Positions 35,320-43,807 of a stretch of DNA of 64,000 nt are shown here, piece after piece. The notes below the pieces were generated by a model. The model worked only from the letters and a program-made list of their open reading frames with translations, was not told the origin of the DNA and made no database searches. The DNA is taken from positions 1 through 64,000 of the forward strand of contig NZ_JAWXRD010000030.1 in the NCBI RefSeq assembly GCF_033843265.1, written 5' to 3'. Origin of the DNA: Scandinavium lactucae. GTDB lineage: Bacteria; Pseudomonadota; Gammaproteobacteria; Enterobacterales; Enterobacteriaceae. The first letter of the stretch is position 1. Every line of letters begins with the position of its first letter. Position numbers and translations under genes: made by a program.

Positions 35320-36743
35320 AACTCTGGCGTCCCGGCATTACTGCGAAGCTGTTTCTTGCCATTCTCGCCACCTGTATTGTGCTGCTGATCAGCATGCACT
35401 GGGCGGTGCGTCTGAGTTTTGAGCACGGCTTTATCGACTACATCAAACGCGGCAACGAACAACGTCTGCAATTGCTCAGCGACGCGCTGGCGGAACAATA
35501 CGCCACCCATGACAATAACTGGAGTTTCCTGCGCGGCAACGATCGGTTTGTTTTTCAGATCCTGCGTTCGTTTGAACACGATGGGCCGGACGACAAGCAC
35601 GGCCCCGATGGCCGACGCGGGCCGCCGCAGATGCCGCCGCACGGCTGGCGCACGCAGTTCTGGGTGGTCGATCAGAATGCCAGGGTGATGGTCGGCCCGC
35701 GTTCGCCGGTGCCGCCGGACGGCACCCGCCGTGGGATTGTGGTCAACGGCGTGGAGGTCGGCGCGGTCATCGCCTCCCCTGTCGAGCGTCTGACCCGCAA
35801 TACCGATATCAATTTTGACCGCCAACAGCGGCGCACCAGTTGGCTGATTGTCGCCCTGTCGACATTACTGGCTGCCCTGGCAACCTTCCCACTGGCGCGC
35901 GGCCTGCTGGCCCCGGTTAAACGGCTGGTGGAAGGCACTCACCGGCTGGCGGCAGGCGATTTCTCCACCCGCGTGACCGCCACCGGCACCGATGAGTTAG
36001 GTCGTCTGGGGCAGGATTTCAACCAGCTGGCGAGCACGCTGGAGCGTAATCAGCAGATGCGCCGCGATTTTATGGCCGACATTTCCCACGAGCTACGTAC
36101 CCCGTTGGCGGTGCTGCGCGGGGAGCTGGAAGCCATTCAGGACGGGGTGCGCAAATTCACCCCGGAATCGGTGGCATCGTTGCAGGCGGAGGTCGGCACC
36201 CTGACCAAACTGGTGGACGATCTCCATCAGCTGTCAATGTCCGACGAAGGCGCACTGGCTTATCAGAAGGCGTCGCTGGATATCGTTTCGCTGCTGGAAA
36301 TGGCGGCAGGAGCCTTCCGCGAACGCTTTGCCAGCCGTGGGTTACACATCAGCCTGAAGCTACCGGAAAGCGCTACCGTATTTGGCGACCGGGACCGGCT
36401 GATGCAATTGTTCAACAACCTGCTGGAAAACAGCCTGCGCTACACCGACAGCGGCGGCCAGCTGCTCATCTCAGCAGAAAAAACCGCCCATCAGTTGACC
36501 CTGACCTTTGCCGACAGCGGCCCCGGCGTGAGCGACGAACAGCTGAAAATGCTGTGTGAGCGTTTCTACCGCGCCGAAGGCTCACGCAACCGCGCCAGCG
36601 GCGGCTCGGGATTAGGCCTGGCGATTTGCGTCAACATCGTGGCCGCGCACGGCGGCCAGCTTAGCGCCGCACATTCGCCTTTTGGTGGGGTAAGCATTAA
36701 AGTAGAGCTACCTCTGGACCGCGATTTAACGGGAACCGTATGA
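35316..36743 (+). CDS. baeS: Envelope-stress sensor histidine kinase BaeS
   Basis: Inner-membrane kinase responding to indole, flavonoids, metals and envelope damage; phosphorylates BaeR. The 475-residue protein has a first membrane helix (KLFLAILATCIVLLISMHWA), a periplasmic domain to about 175, a second helix (WLIVALSTLLAALATF), HAMP, a dimerisation/H-box with His258 (DISHELRTPLAVLRGE), and N, G1 and G2 boxes (NLLENSLRY, DSGPGVSDEQL, GSGLGLAI). GTG start at 35316, overlapping mdtD. The periplasmic His/Asp/Gly/Pro-rich stretch at about 88-110 (FEHDGPDDKHGPDGRRG...) is longer than in E. coli BaeS (467 residues). Confidence 0.96.
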   Translation: MKLWRPGITAKLFLAILATCIVLLISMHWAVRLSFEHGFIDYIKRGNEQRLQLLSDALAEQYATHDNNWSFLRGNDRFVFQILRSFEHDGPDDKHGPDGRRGPPQMPPHGWRTQFWVVDQNARVMVGPRSPVPPDGTRRGIVVNGVEVGAVIASPVERLTRNTDINFDRQQRRTSWLIVALSTLLAALATFPLARGLLAPVKRLVEGTHRLAAGDFSTRVTATGTDELGRLGQDFNQLASTLERNQQMRRDFMADISHELRTPLAVLRGELEAIQDGVRKFTPESVASLQAEVGTLTKLVDDLHQLSMSDEGALAYQKASLDIVSLLEMAAGAFRERFASRGLHISLKLPESATVFGDRDRLMQLFNNLLENSLRYTDSGGQLLISAEKTAHQLTLTFADSGPGVSDEQLKMLCERFYRAEGSRNRASGGSGLGLAICVNIVAAHGGQLSAAHSPFGGVSIKVELPLDRDLTGTV

Positions 36744-37462
36744 CCGAATTACCGATTGATGATAAAACCCCGCGCATCCTGATTGTCGAGGACGAGCCCA
36801 AACTGGGCCAGCTGTTGATTGATTACCTGCTGGCGGCCAACTACGCCCCGACGCTGATTAATCATGGCGACAAGGTGTTGAGCTATGTCCATCAGACCCC
36901 GCCGGATCTGATCCTGCTGGATTTGATGCTGCCGGGCACCGACGGCCTGACGCTGTGCCGCGAAATCCGCCGCTTCTCCGAAGTGCCGATTGTGATGGTC
37001 ACCGCCAAAATTGAAGAGATCGACCGTCTGCTGGGGCTGGAAATCGGTGCGGATGACTATATCTGCAAACCGTACAGCCCGCGTGAAGTGGTGGCGCGGG
37101 TTAAAACCATCCTGCGCCGCTGTCGACCGCAGCGTGAACTGCAGGCGCTGGATTCGGAAAGCCCGCTTATCGTTGATGAAAGCCGCTTCCAGGCCTCCTG
37201 GCGCAATAAGCTGCTGGACTTAACGCCCGCTGAGTTTCGTCTGCTGAAAACGCTGTCGCAGGAGCCGGGTAAAGTGTTCTCGCGCGAACAGTTGCTGAAC
37301 CACCTGTACGATGATTACCGCGTCGTCACCGACCGCACCATCGATAGCCACATCAAAAACCTGCGTCGTAAACTGGAAACGCAGGATGCGGAGCAGTCAT
37401 TCATTCGCGCGGTGTATGGCGTGGGCTACCGCTGGGAAGCAGACGCCTGCCGCCTCGCCTGA
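36740..37462 (+). CDS. baeR: Response regulator BaeR
   Basis: OmpR-family activator of mdtABCD and other envelope-stress genes. The 240-residue protein has a receiver with acidic pair in LIVEDEPKLG, phosphoacceptor Asp61 (LILLDLMLPGTDG), the conserved Thr in VTAK and Lys in CKPYSP, and a C-terminal winged helix (TPAEFRLLKTLS ... RTIDSHIKNLRRKL). It overlaps baeS by 4 bp. A GC hairpin soon after the stop (arms GCCCGG/CCGGGC, 37468-37493) may be the operon terminator. K-12 has yegP next; it is missing here. Confidence 0.97.
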   Translation: MTELPIDDKTPRILIVEDEPKLGQLLIDYLLAANYAPTLINHGDKVLSYVHQTPPDLILLDLMLPGTDGLTLCREIRRFSEVPIVMVTAKIEEIDRLLGLEIGADDYICKPYSPREVVARVKTILRRCRPQRELQALDSESPLIVDESRFQASWRNKLLDLTPAEFRLLKTLSQEPGKVFSREQLLNHLYDDYRVVTDRTIDSHIKNLRRKLETQDAEQSFIRAVYGVGYRWEADACRLA

Positions 37463-37508
37463 CCAGCCGCCCGGTAGCGTTTCGCCTGCCGGGCAACCAC
37501 CACCGCCC

Positions 37509-37537
37509 TTTACCTGACTGCCCCACAGCGCTACAAT
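37509..37537 (+). promoter_or_regulatory. trhP promoter and hairpin leader
   Basis: TTTACC (37509-37514) and TACAAT (37532-37537) with 17-bp spacing point to transcription starting near 37544. The leader then holds two adjacent hairpins, TCGCTTC/GAAGCGA (37569-37586) and TCTGA/TCAGA (37588-37604), ahead of a weak ribosome-binding site. Confidence 0.65.
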
Positions 37538-37615
37538 TCCCGCCCTTAATGTAGGGGAACCTCCCCGATCGCTTCCGACGAAGCGAGTCTGACCTGTCAT
37601 CAGAACGAGAAAATC

Positions 37616-38977
37616 ATGTTTAAACCGGAACTCCTTTCCCCTGCGGGAACGCTGAAAAATATGCGTTACGCTTTCGCCTATGGTGCCGATGCTGTCTATG
37701 CCGGCCAGCCGCGTTACTCTCTGCGCGTACGCAATAATGAATTCAACCACGAGAATTTGCAGCTCGGCATCAACGAAGCCCACGCGCTTGGCAAAAAATT
37801 CTACGTTGTCGTGAACATTGCGCCGCACAACGCCAAGCTGAAAACCTTTATTCGCGACTTGCAGCCGGTGGTGGATATGGGGCCGGATGCGCTGATCATG
37901 TCTGACCCGGGCCTGATTATGCTGGTGCGTGAGCACTTCCCGCAGATGGACATTCACCTGTCGGTACAGGCCAACGCCGTGAACTGGGCAACGGTTAAGT
38001 TCTGGCAACAGATGGGCCTGACGCGCGTGATCCTCTCCCGCGAACTGTCGTTGGAAGAAATCGAAGAGATCCGCACCCAGGTTCCAGAAATGGAACTTGA
38101 GATTTTCGTTCACGGCGCGCTGTGCATGGCCTACTCCGGCCGCTGCCTGCTGTCGGGCTATATCAACAAGCGTGATCCGAACCAGGGCACCTGCACCAAC
38201 GCCTGCCGCTGGGAATATAACGTTCAGGAAGGCAAAGAGGACGAGATCGGCAACATCGTGCATAAACACGAGCCGATCCCGGTGAAAAACGTGGAGCCGA
38301 CGCTCGGCGAAGGCCAGCCGACCGATAGCGTATTTATGCTGGAAGAAGCGCAGCGTCCGGGTGAATACATGACCGCGTTCGAAGACGAGCACGGCACCTA
38401 CATCATGAACTCCAAAGACCTGCGTGCCGTCGCGCACGTGGAACGTCTGACGCAGATGGGCGTACATTCGCTGAAAATCGAAGGCCGCACCAAATCCTAT
38501 TACTACTGCGCCCGCACCGCGCAGGTGTACCGCAAAGCAATCGATGATGCTGCCGCCGGTAAACCGTTCGATACCACCCTGCTGGAAACCCTCGAAGGCC
38601 TGGCCCATCGTGGCTATACCGAAGGCTTCCTGCGCCGTCACACCCATGACAGCTATCAGAACTATGAATACGGTTTCTCGGTCTCTGAACGCCAGCAGTT
38701 TGTCGGGGAATTCACCGGCGAGCGCAAAGGCAATCTCGCGGCAGTCGCGGTCAAAAACAAGTTCCTCAAAGGTGACAATCTGGAGCTGATGACCCCACAG
38801 GGCAACGTCAATTTCACCCTTGAACACATGGAAAACAGCAAAGGCCAGCCGACCGATGTCGCGCCGGGTGACGGTCACACCGTATGGATCCCGGTGCCGG
38901 AAGAGATTGATCTGGACTATGCCCTGCTGATGCGTAATTTCGACGGACAGAACTCGCGCCATCCGATGCTGAAGTAG
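37616..38977 (+). CDS. trhP: tRNA 5-hydroxyuridine synthase TrhP (YegQ), U32 family
   Basis: Prephenate-dependent tRNA hydroxylase that makes 5-hydroxyuridine at wobble U34, the precursor of cmo5U; annotated formerly as a U32 peptidase. The 453-residue protein begins MFKPELLSPAGTLKNMRYAF, has the U32 core HGALCMAYSGRCLLSGYI followed by GTCTNACRWEY (four conserved cysteines probably binding an Fe-S cluster), and a C-terminal beta-barrel domain. Monocistronic between its own promoter and cyaR. Length and sequence match E. coli YegQ (453). Confidence 0.95.
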   Translation: MFKPELLSPAGTLKNMRYAFAYGADAVYAGQPRYSLRVRNNEFNHENLQLGINEAHALGKKFYVVVNIAPHNAKLKTFIRDLQPVVDMGPDALIMSDPGLIMLVREHFPQMDIHLSVQANAVNWATVKFWQQMGLTRVILSRELSLEEIEEIRTQVPEMELEIFVHGALCMAYSGRCLLSGYINKRDPNQGTCTNACRWEYNVQEGKEDEIGNIVHKHEPIPVKNVEPTLGEGQPTDSVFMLEEAQRPGEYMTAFEDEHGTYIMNSKDLRAVAHVERLTQMGVHSLKIEGRTKSYYYCARTAQVYRKAIDDAAAGKPFDTTLLETLEGLAHRGYTEGFLRRHTHDSYQNYEYGFSVSERQQFVGEFTGERKGNLAAVAVKNKFLKGDNLELMTPQGNVNFTLEHMENSKGQPTDVAPGDGHTVWIPVPEEIDLDYALLMRNFDGQNSRHPMLK

Positions 38978-39007
38978 TTCAGAAAGGTTATTTTTTCCGG
39001 TCGGAAG

Positions 39008-39054
39008 ATTCTTAGAATCGGATCACATACCGCTTCGCTTAATGCGGGTATTAT
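39008..39054 (+). promoter_or_regulatory. cyaR promoter with CRP half-site
   Basis: TATTAT at 39049-39054 is the -10 for a start at 39062. Upstream, ATTCTTAGAATCGGATCACA (39008-39027) keeps the right CRP half-site TCACA but has a poor left half. In E. coli cyaR is activated by cAMP-CRP, so this is the expected site. Confidence 0.65.
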
Positions 39055-39061
39055 CCGAGGC

Positions 39062-39148
39062 GCTGAAAAACATAACCCATAAATGCTAGCTGTACCAGGA
39101 ACCACCTCCTTAGCCTGCGTAATCTCCCTTACGCGGGCTTATTTTTTG
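39062..39148 (+). ncRNA. cyaR: CyaR small RNA (RyeE)
   Basis: An 87-nt Hfq-dependent RNA that in E. coli represses ompX, luxS, nadE and yqaE. It begins GCTGAAAAACATAACCCATA, has the conserved targeting loop ACCAGGAACCACCTCCTTAG and ends in a terminator hairpin (GCCTGCGTAATC...TACGCGGGC) with a T run. One A fewer than E. coli in the CATAAATGC segment. The position directly after trhP is the usual one. Between it and 39,332 I see no convincing gene. Confidence 0.95.
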
Positions 39149-39332
39149 GTTTTTGATCCGTTGAAAATGGTTTGTTTCTGTCAATGCCCGCATATTGACC
39201 ACTCCAATACTGAAGCCCATAAACACGCGACTGTTGCGGGAACTTACGTTGATAGTGTTGGAATAGCATTCAGCAAGAAAGTAGCGTGATTATGATCGGT
39301 TGCTGAGCGCTACGTATTGATTTCGGAATGAA

Positions 39333-39358
39333 AGCCGCATGCTCGAAAGCATGCGGCT
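39333..39358. terminator. Hairpin terminator after the autotransporter gene
   Basis: Perfect 10-bp arms AGCCGCATGC/GCATGCGGCT with a 6-base loop, 9 bases past the autotransporter stop. On the minus strand the tail (TTTCATT) has few Ts, so termination may be partly factor-dependent. Confidence 0.7.
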
Positions 39359-39366
39359 AAAGGGAT

Positions 39367-42300
39367 TTAGAAGGCGAGTGACCAAGTGGCACTTACAGTT
39401 TGGTCAGTATTGTGTTGCGAGGCGTTGACGTTGTAACCCAGCCCGAAGGCCATATTCCCTTTCTGTACTTTAACGCCCAGTTGCCCATTAAAGGCGGTTT
39501 CATCCATAACTTCTGCTGAGATGATATCACTGCTACGAATACCGACCGTGTGAAGGCGGTTTTCGCTATCCCGATCGCCGGCCACGGTGACCAGGGCAAC
39601 ATCCGCTTGGGTGCGAAGATTCCAGCCGGAATCCAGTGCGAAGGTTTTCGCAAGTTTCACGCCGACGGGGAACTGCCAAATATTTTGCGTGCCTTTATCG
39701 GTATGGAAAAGCGCGTCATGCTGATTGTTTTTGGTATCAAAAGCCTTGGTAGTGAGTTGGTTAAATCGAATACCCACGTGAGGAATGACATCGACAATAC
39801 GGTTCTCTATCAGATACTCACCGCGCAGACCGGCGCTGAAGAGCCTGCCATCTACGTCTGCATGCAGTTTGTCTCCCGCTTCGATCCAGCCCGGCTGTTT
39901 CTGTGTAACATCGCTACTGGTTTGCGTCAGACTCATATCACCGGTGACGTTCCAGTTAGCCTGCTGCCAGTTTTGATATAACGACACGCCCCAGAAGTCA
40001 AAATCGTTATGGGTAGCACTGAAGTCGCCGCGCGAATCGCTGTCGCCATTACCGGCGTGGAACGCTGCGCCGCTGCGCAATGTGCCAACATCACTCTCCC
40101 AAGTTTTATCAGCGCCCAGAATCAGGCCATAGAAATCTGTGCTCTGACCGTAACGCTCGCCGCTTGCGCGGAGATCGCTGCTCCGGGGATTACCATAGAG
40201 CACGTTAACCCACACGCCAGCATCCGATGTTGAACCTGCCAGCTCTGGGTCAGCAACGGCGTTACGCTCAAGCACCGCGTCCACCGCCGCATTGCCCACC
40301 GCCCAAGTATTATGCTGAACACCACCCGCAGTGGCCATTTGTGCCGCACTATTGACGGCATTGACCACCTGCTTAGCCCCAATCTCTGGGGTATCAATGG
40401 CGACGGATAAATAACGCTGGCCTGCCTGACGGGCGGAACGGTCATTGTCGCCGCTGGCAATAAGCGCATTCAGAGCGTGCGGGGTTACGATGCCTGGCAT
40501 TACTTCTTGCGCCGTGCGTGCCTTCGTCGTGACCCGTACCTCTCCCTCTTCCGCCTGAGTTGTAGCGGTCAGCAATTTGTTCAGTTGCAGGTTCTGTTGA
40601 TTCCAGCCGTTGCCTGCGATAGTCACGTCGCTAAAACCTTTCGCGATGGTATAGGTCTGGTTCGCTTTGGCATCTGCCACGTATAACATGGCGTTGTTGG
40701 CAACATTTAGCGAGCCCTGTGTGGCATTGAGCGCCGCCTGACCGTGGCTTATTTCTTTACTGCTGACCATCAGCAGAGAATGGTCAGCAAAATCAGCCTT
40801 ATTGTAGTCCGCGTCGTAGTTGCCCGCGCTGCCGGTCAAGGAACCATCAACACGCAGCCCGCCCTGAGTGGCATTAAGGTATTGCGGTGCCTGGATGGCG
40901 ACGGCTGCCGTAATGTCGTTCATACCCCAGGTTAAGCCGCTCTCTGCGAAACGGGCTTCGGCACTGGCTGCGTTGCTGTCCCCCAGTACCAATAGGGCAT
41001 TTTGTCCCACGGTTACGCGACCGTTGATCTCAGTGCCTCCGCTCACCACTCGAGAAGCATCCGCGATTGTGCCTTCCTGGGTCCAGGCCGGGTCGATAAA
41101 CATCCGGGCACCCTGTAGATCCAGCCGTGTGGCCGAAAGCGTCCCGGCAGACGTGAGATCACCAACAGTAATTTGCGACGCTTCGCTGGCGCTCAGTTGA
41201 CTGGCCAGCAGCGTGCCGTTAACAACCAGGTGCGACTGCTCCTGTAAAGTCATATCGGCATGCAGCGTGGCTTGCTGTTGCACCGAAACCCGCCCACTGT
41301 TGATGATACCCGCGCCAGCGCTGCCGGAGGTGATGGTGTGATCACCCGCAACGATGTTCATTGTTCCTTCCGGAGCGACGGTCACGGTACCGGTAAGATG
41401 GCTTTTGACATTCGGCATGGCAGTCATGCCGAGATTCAGAGTACCGTTCTCGACTGTCATGGCAACCGGCGTATCAGGCGCACCGGCAACGTCAATGAGT
41501 GCACCGGCCGCCCCGGTCAGAGTCAAGGTCTGATCGCCGCCAATACTTACTGACGGTGCGCCTTCCCCTTCGAACATTAACTGAGACGCACCAAAGCCAT
41601 TACGGACAGTGATTGCGTTTGAGGAAATCGAATTCTCCGCACCGCCAATAAAGAGTTGGTTTTTGCTGGCCATGACCTGAGTATTCGCCAGTACGGCTCC
41701 GGTGGTGGCTGCGTCAGTTACGTTGGCAGTCCCTGCCACATTTGCGGCATTTTGCAACGTGCCGAGCATCACCAATGTATTACCCTTCGCCGAGTCGAGC
41801 AGACTACTAACGCCCTTTACATATTCCAGTTGATAGGCATCATCGGTCAGAATCAGTGTACTGTCCTTAAAGCTGATTCGGGCACCGGTATCGTTATACC
41901 CTTCTGGCAAAGTGGACGATGCAGCGGCGTTAAACAACTGGCTGGAGTTAGTTTGCAACTGGCTACGCTGGTTTAATGCCAGCGAGGCACCACTGCTTAG
42001 TGCCAGAGTATCGGCGATAAGTTTAGTGCTTTCGAAGGTTAAATTACCGCTGCTAAGCTTAACTGGCGCGGTTACCGTATGACCTTTCACTACCAATGCG
42101 TTGCCGACGTTGGCGTTGGTGAATCCGCCATTAATCAACGTATCACCGGCCATCGTCAGAGTGCTAAAGTTGCTGAATTGTGTGCCATTAAAGGCTGGCG
42201 TATTCGCAAGATGGAGGCTACTTGCCTCGCCGCTGCCGTATAGATGACCCGCTAGTCGTGTGTTATCCAGCCAGACATCGGCACCAGTGATGTTATCGCC

Positions 42301-43470
42301 ATTGAGGTTGACGTCCCCATACAGGCTACTGTCGGTCAGGTGGAGGGCAACGGTACCGGTATCGGCATTGATATTGCCATTCAGCACGGAGCGAGTGATA
42401 TCCAGCGCAATCTTCGCCGCGTTATTGGCAATCACGTTACCATCGATCTGTGAGTCTATGAGGGTGCCGGTTATGCTATCCGACCCCGAAAGCAACGCAT
42501 GCCCGCCAATCTGACTGTTGTCCACAATCAGTTGGGTCATCTTACCGTTCACCAGGCTAAGGGCATTGCCATCAACCTGTGTGGTTTTGTTAACAGTAGA
42601 GTTCTGAAGGGAAAGCGTGTTGCTGCTACCAGAACTGGCAATGACCACTGACCCTGTTAGTTGGCTGTTATCCGCAGTAATAGTTTGTGTTTTATCTGCT
42701 TTGATGAGGTTAGTGATTTCGATCGCATTAGCCGTGGCAGCAACTGCGCCACGGGTATCTACACTGCTGTTCTCAAGGGTGATATTGTTATTATTGCTTG
42801 TGTTATACAGCAAAATACTGCCAGCCTGAATCTGGCTATCTTGCACAGTAATATCATGCGTGCCCGCGCCACCCGCCAGAATTCTACCTCCAATCACGCT
42901 GCCGTTTTGGATATCAACTTCGCTATTACCGTTATCGCTGACAGAGAGATAAATGGCGTACCCATTAGCATATTTTTTTGAGTAGGGTGTGATTGTCTTG
43001 CGATCGTAATCCACCATTTCACTGGCACCGTTAAGGGTTGAATGATCAACAATAACGCGGGTATTTGTTGAGGCCCCTCCGGCTTCGAGCCAGTCCACTT
43101 TGGCGTTATTTGCGAGGGAAATAGTTGCCGAACCGTTTTTACTGGCATTGATGTAATAGCCGCTCAGATCCGCGCCATTCACCAGCAATTGTTGTATGTC
43201 AGCAACATTACGCGAAGCGGTTCCACTGGCAAAATAGATATTTTGCGCTTTGGCCATGCTGTTTATTGCCGCATCCTGGGACGGTTCGTTGAAATACCAT
43301 GCTTTAGGTTTATCAAGAAGTGGCGAGGTCATGTCAAATTCAGTGAGGCCGCATACACCGGATGAGTAGATTGTGCAGCTGTTTGCAAGAGCAGGCGTAA
43401 GCATCATGCTGCTTCCGAAAATCAAACCCATACTTGCTGCTAATTTGGTCAGGCGAAACGAAGTGTTCAT
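39367..43470 (-). CDS. Large autotransporter (type Va) with beta-helix passenger
   Basis: A 1,367-residue surface protein of the classical autotransporter class. A signal peptide (MNTSFRLTKLAASMGLIFGS..., cleavage after ALA-29) precedes the passenger; two cysteines (32 and 40) lie at its start. The passenger (about 30-1090) is built from short repeats of the form I-x-N-S-x-V/L-x-G typical of right-handed beta-helices. The last 270 residues are a beta-barrel that begins near AGVWVNVLYGNP and ends in WSLAF with terminal Phe. The ATG at 43470 follows AAAGGATAATGTT, a good ribosome-binding site, and starts a proper signal peptide; the frame is open to 43605. No protease triad (GDSGS) or lipase GDSL motif was seen, so adhesion or aggregation is likelier than an enzymatic role. 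Resembles YfaL/YejO-type proteins; no symbol assigned. Confidence 0.88.
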   Translation of the reverse strand: MNTSFRLTKLAASMGLIFGSSMMLTPALANSCTIYSSGVCGLTEFDMTSPLLDKPKAWYFNEPSQDAAINSMAKAQNIYFASGTASRNVADIQQLLVNGADLSGYYINASKNGSATISLANNAKVDWLEAGGASTNTRVIVDHSTLNGASEMVDYDRKTITPYSKKYANGYAIYLSVSDNGNSEVDIQNGSVIGGRILAGGAGTHDITVQDSQIQAGSILLYNTSNNNNITLENSSVDTRGAVAATANAIEITNLIKADKTQTITADNSQLTGSVVIASSGSSNTLSLQNSTVNKTTQVDGNALSLVNGKMTQLIVDNSQIGGHALLSGSDSITGTLIDSQIDGNVIANNAAKIALDITRSVLNGNINADTGTVALHLTDSSLYGDVNLNGDNITGADVWLDNTRLAGHLYGSGEASSLHLANTPAFNGTQFSNFSTLTMAGDTLINGGFTNANVGNALVVKGHTVTAPVKLSSGNLTFESTKLIADTLALSSGASLALNQRSQLQTNSSQLFNAAASSTLPEGYNDTGARISFKDSTLILTDDAYQLEYVKGVSSLLDSAKGNTLVMLGTLQNAANVAGTANVTDAATTGAVLANTQVMASKNQLFIGGAENSISSNAITVRNGFGASQLMFEGEGAPSVSIGGDQTLTLTGAAGALIDVAGAPDTPVAMTVENGTLNLGMTAMPNVKSHLTGTVTVAPEGTMNIVAGDHTITSGSAGAGIINSGRVSVQQQATLHADMTLQEQSHLVVNGTLLASQLSASEASQITVGDLTSAGTLSATRLDLQGARMFIDPAWTQEGTIADASRVVSGGTEINGRVTVGQNALLVLGDSNAASAEARFAESGLTWGMNDITAAVAIQAPQYLNATQGGLRVDGSLTGSAGNYDADYNKADFADHSLLMVSSKEISHGQAALNATQGSLNVANNAMLYVADAKANQTYTIAKGFSDVTIAGNGWNQQNLQLNKLLTATTQAEEGEVRVTTKARTAQEVMPGIVTPHALNALIASGDNDRSARQAGQRYLSVAIDTPEIGAKQVVNAVNSAAQMATAGGVQHNTWAVGNAAVDAVLERNAVADPELAGSTSDAGVWVNVLYGNPRSSDLRASGERYGQSTDFYGLILGADKTWESDVGTLRSGAAFHAGNGDSDSRGDFSATHNDFDFWGVSLYQNWQQANWNVTGDMSLTQTSSDVTQKQPGWIEAGDKLHADVDGRLFSAGLRGEYLIENRIVDVIPHVGIRFNQLTTKAFDTKNNQHDALFHTDKGTQNIWQFPVGVKLAKTFALDSGWNLRTQADVALVTVAGDRDSENRLHTVGIRSSDIISAEVMDETAFNGQLGVKVQKGNMAFGLGYNVNASQHNTDQTVSATWSLAF

Positions 43471-43482
43471 AACATTATCCTT

Positions 43483-43514
43483 TTGAACTGGGTAAAAATT
43501 TTTATTCCGTTCAA
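43483..43514. promoter_or_regulatory. 32-bp inverted repeat upstream of the autotransporter
   Basis: Two half-sites TTGAAC and GTTCAA flank a central AAAAATTTTT; arms agree at 12 of 16 positions. It lies 13-44 bp before the autotransporter ATG, in the 337-bp divergent region shared with the LuxR-type gene. It could be the regulator's operator or a leader hairpin. The rest of 43,515-43,807 is very AT-rich promoter DNA. Confidence 0.45.
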
Positions 43515-43807
43515 GAAATAAAATCCCGCAAACTATTAACTCCTTGTTACGTTTAGAAGCATACCAAATGGAAGAACTTAATATCGCCAGAATGTTCGCA
43601 CCCATGCTAGAAAAATCTTATTTGTCAGCATATCCCCATGTAAATAAAGGTTATTATTTTTTCTCAAATTATTTTGTTAATATGGAAAGCACAAATTGCC
43701 CCTACATCATTAAGATTATTCTTATAATCATGCGAAAAGTGTAAGTTGAAAATTAAGACATTCTCGAAGATGATGCTCAAATCCGCAGAGATGATAGGTG
43801 AAGAAAC

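Noticed and set aside
39083..39289. 68-codon open frame spanning the end of cyaR, with a Cys-rich inner part (MVCFCQCPH at 39167)
   Set aside because: It starts inside cyaR, has no ribosome-binding site, and the Cys spacing does not fit the Ogr/Delta zinc-finger pattern despite the location matching ogrK in K-12.
43544..43744. 66-codon frame in the autotransporter/LuxR promoter region
   Set aside because: Low-complexity translation of AT-rich DNA, no ribosome-binding site, overlaps likely promoter sequences.
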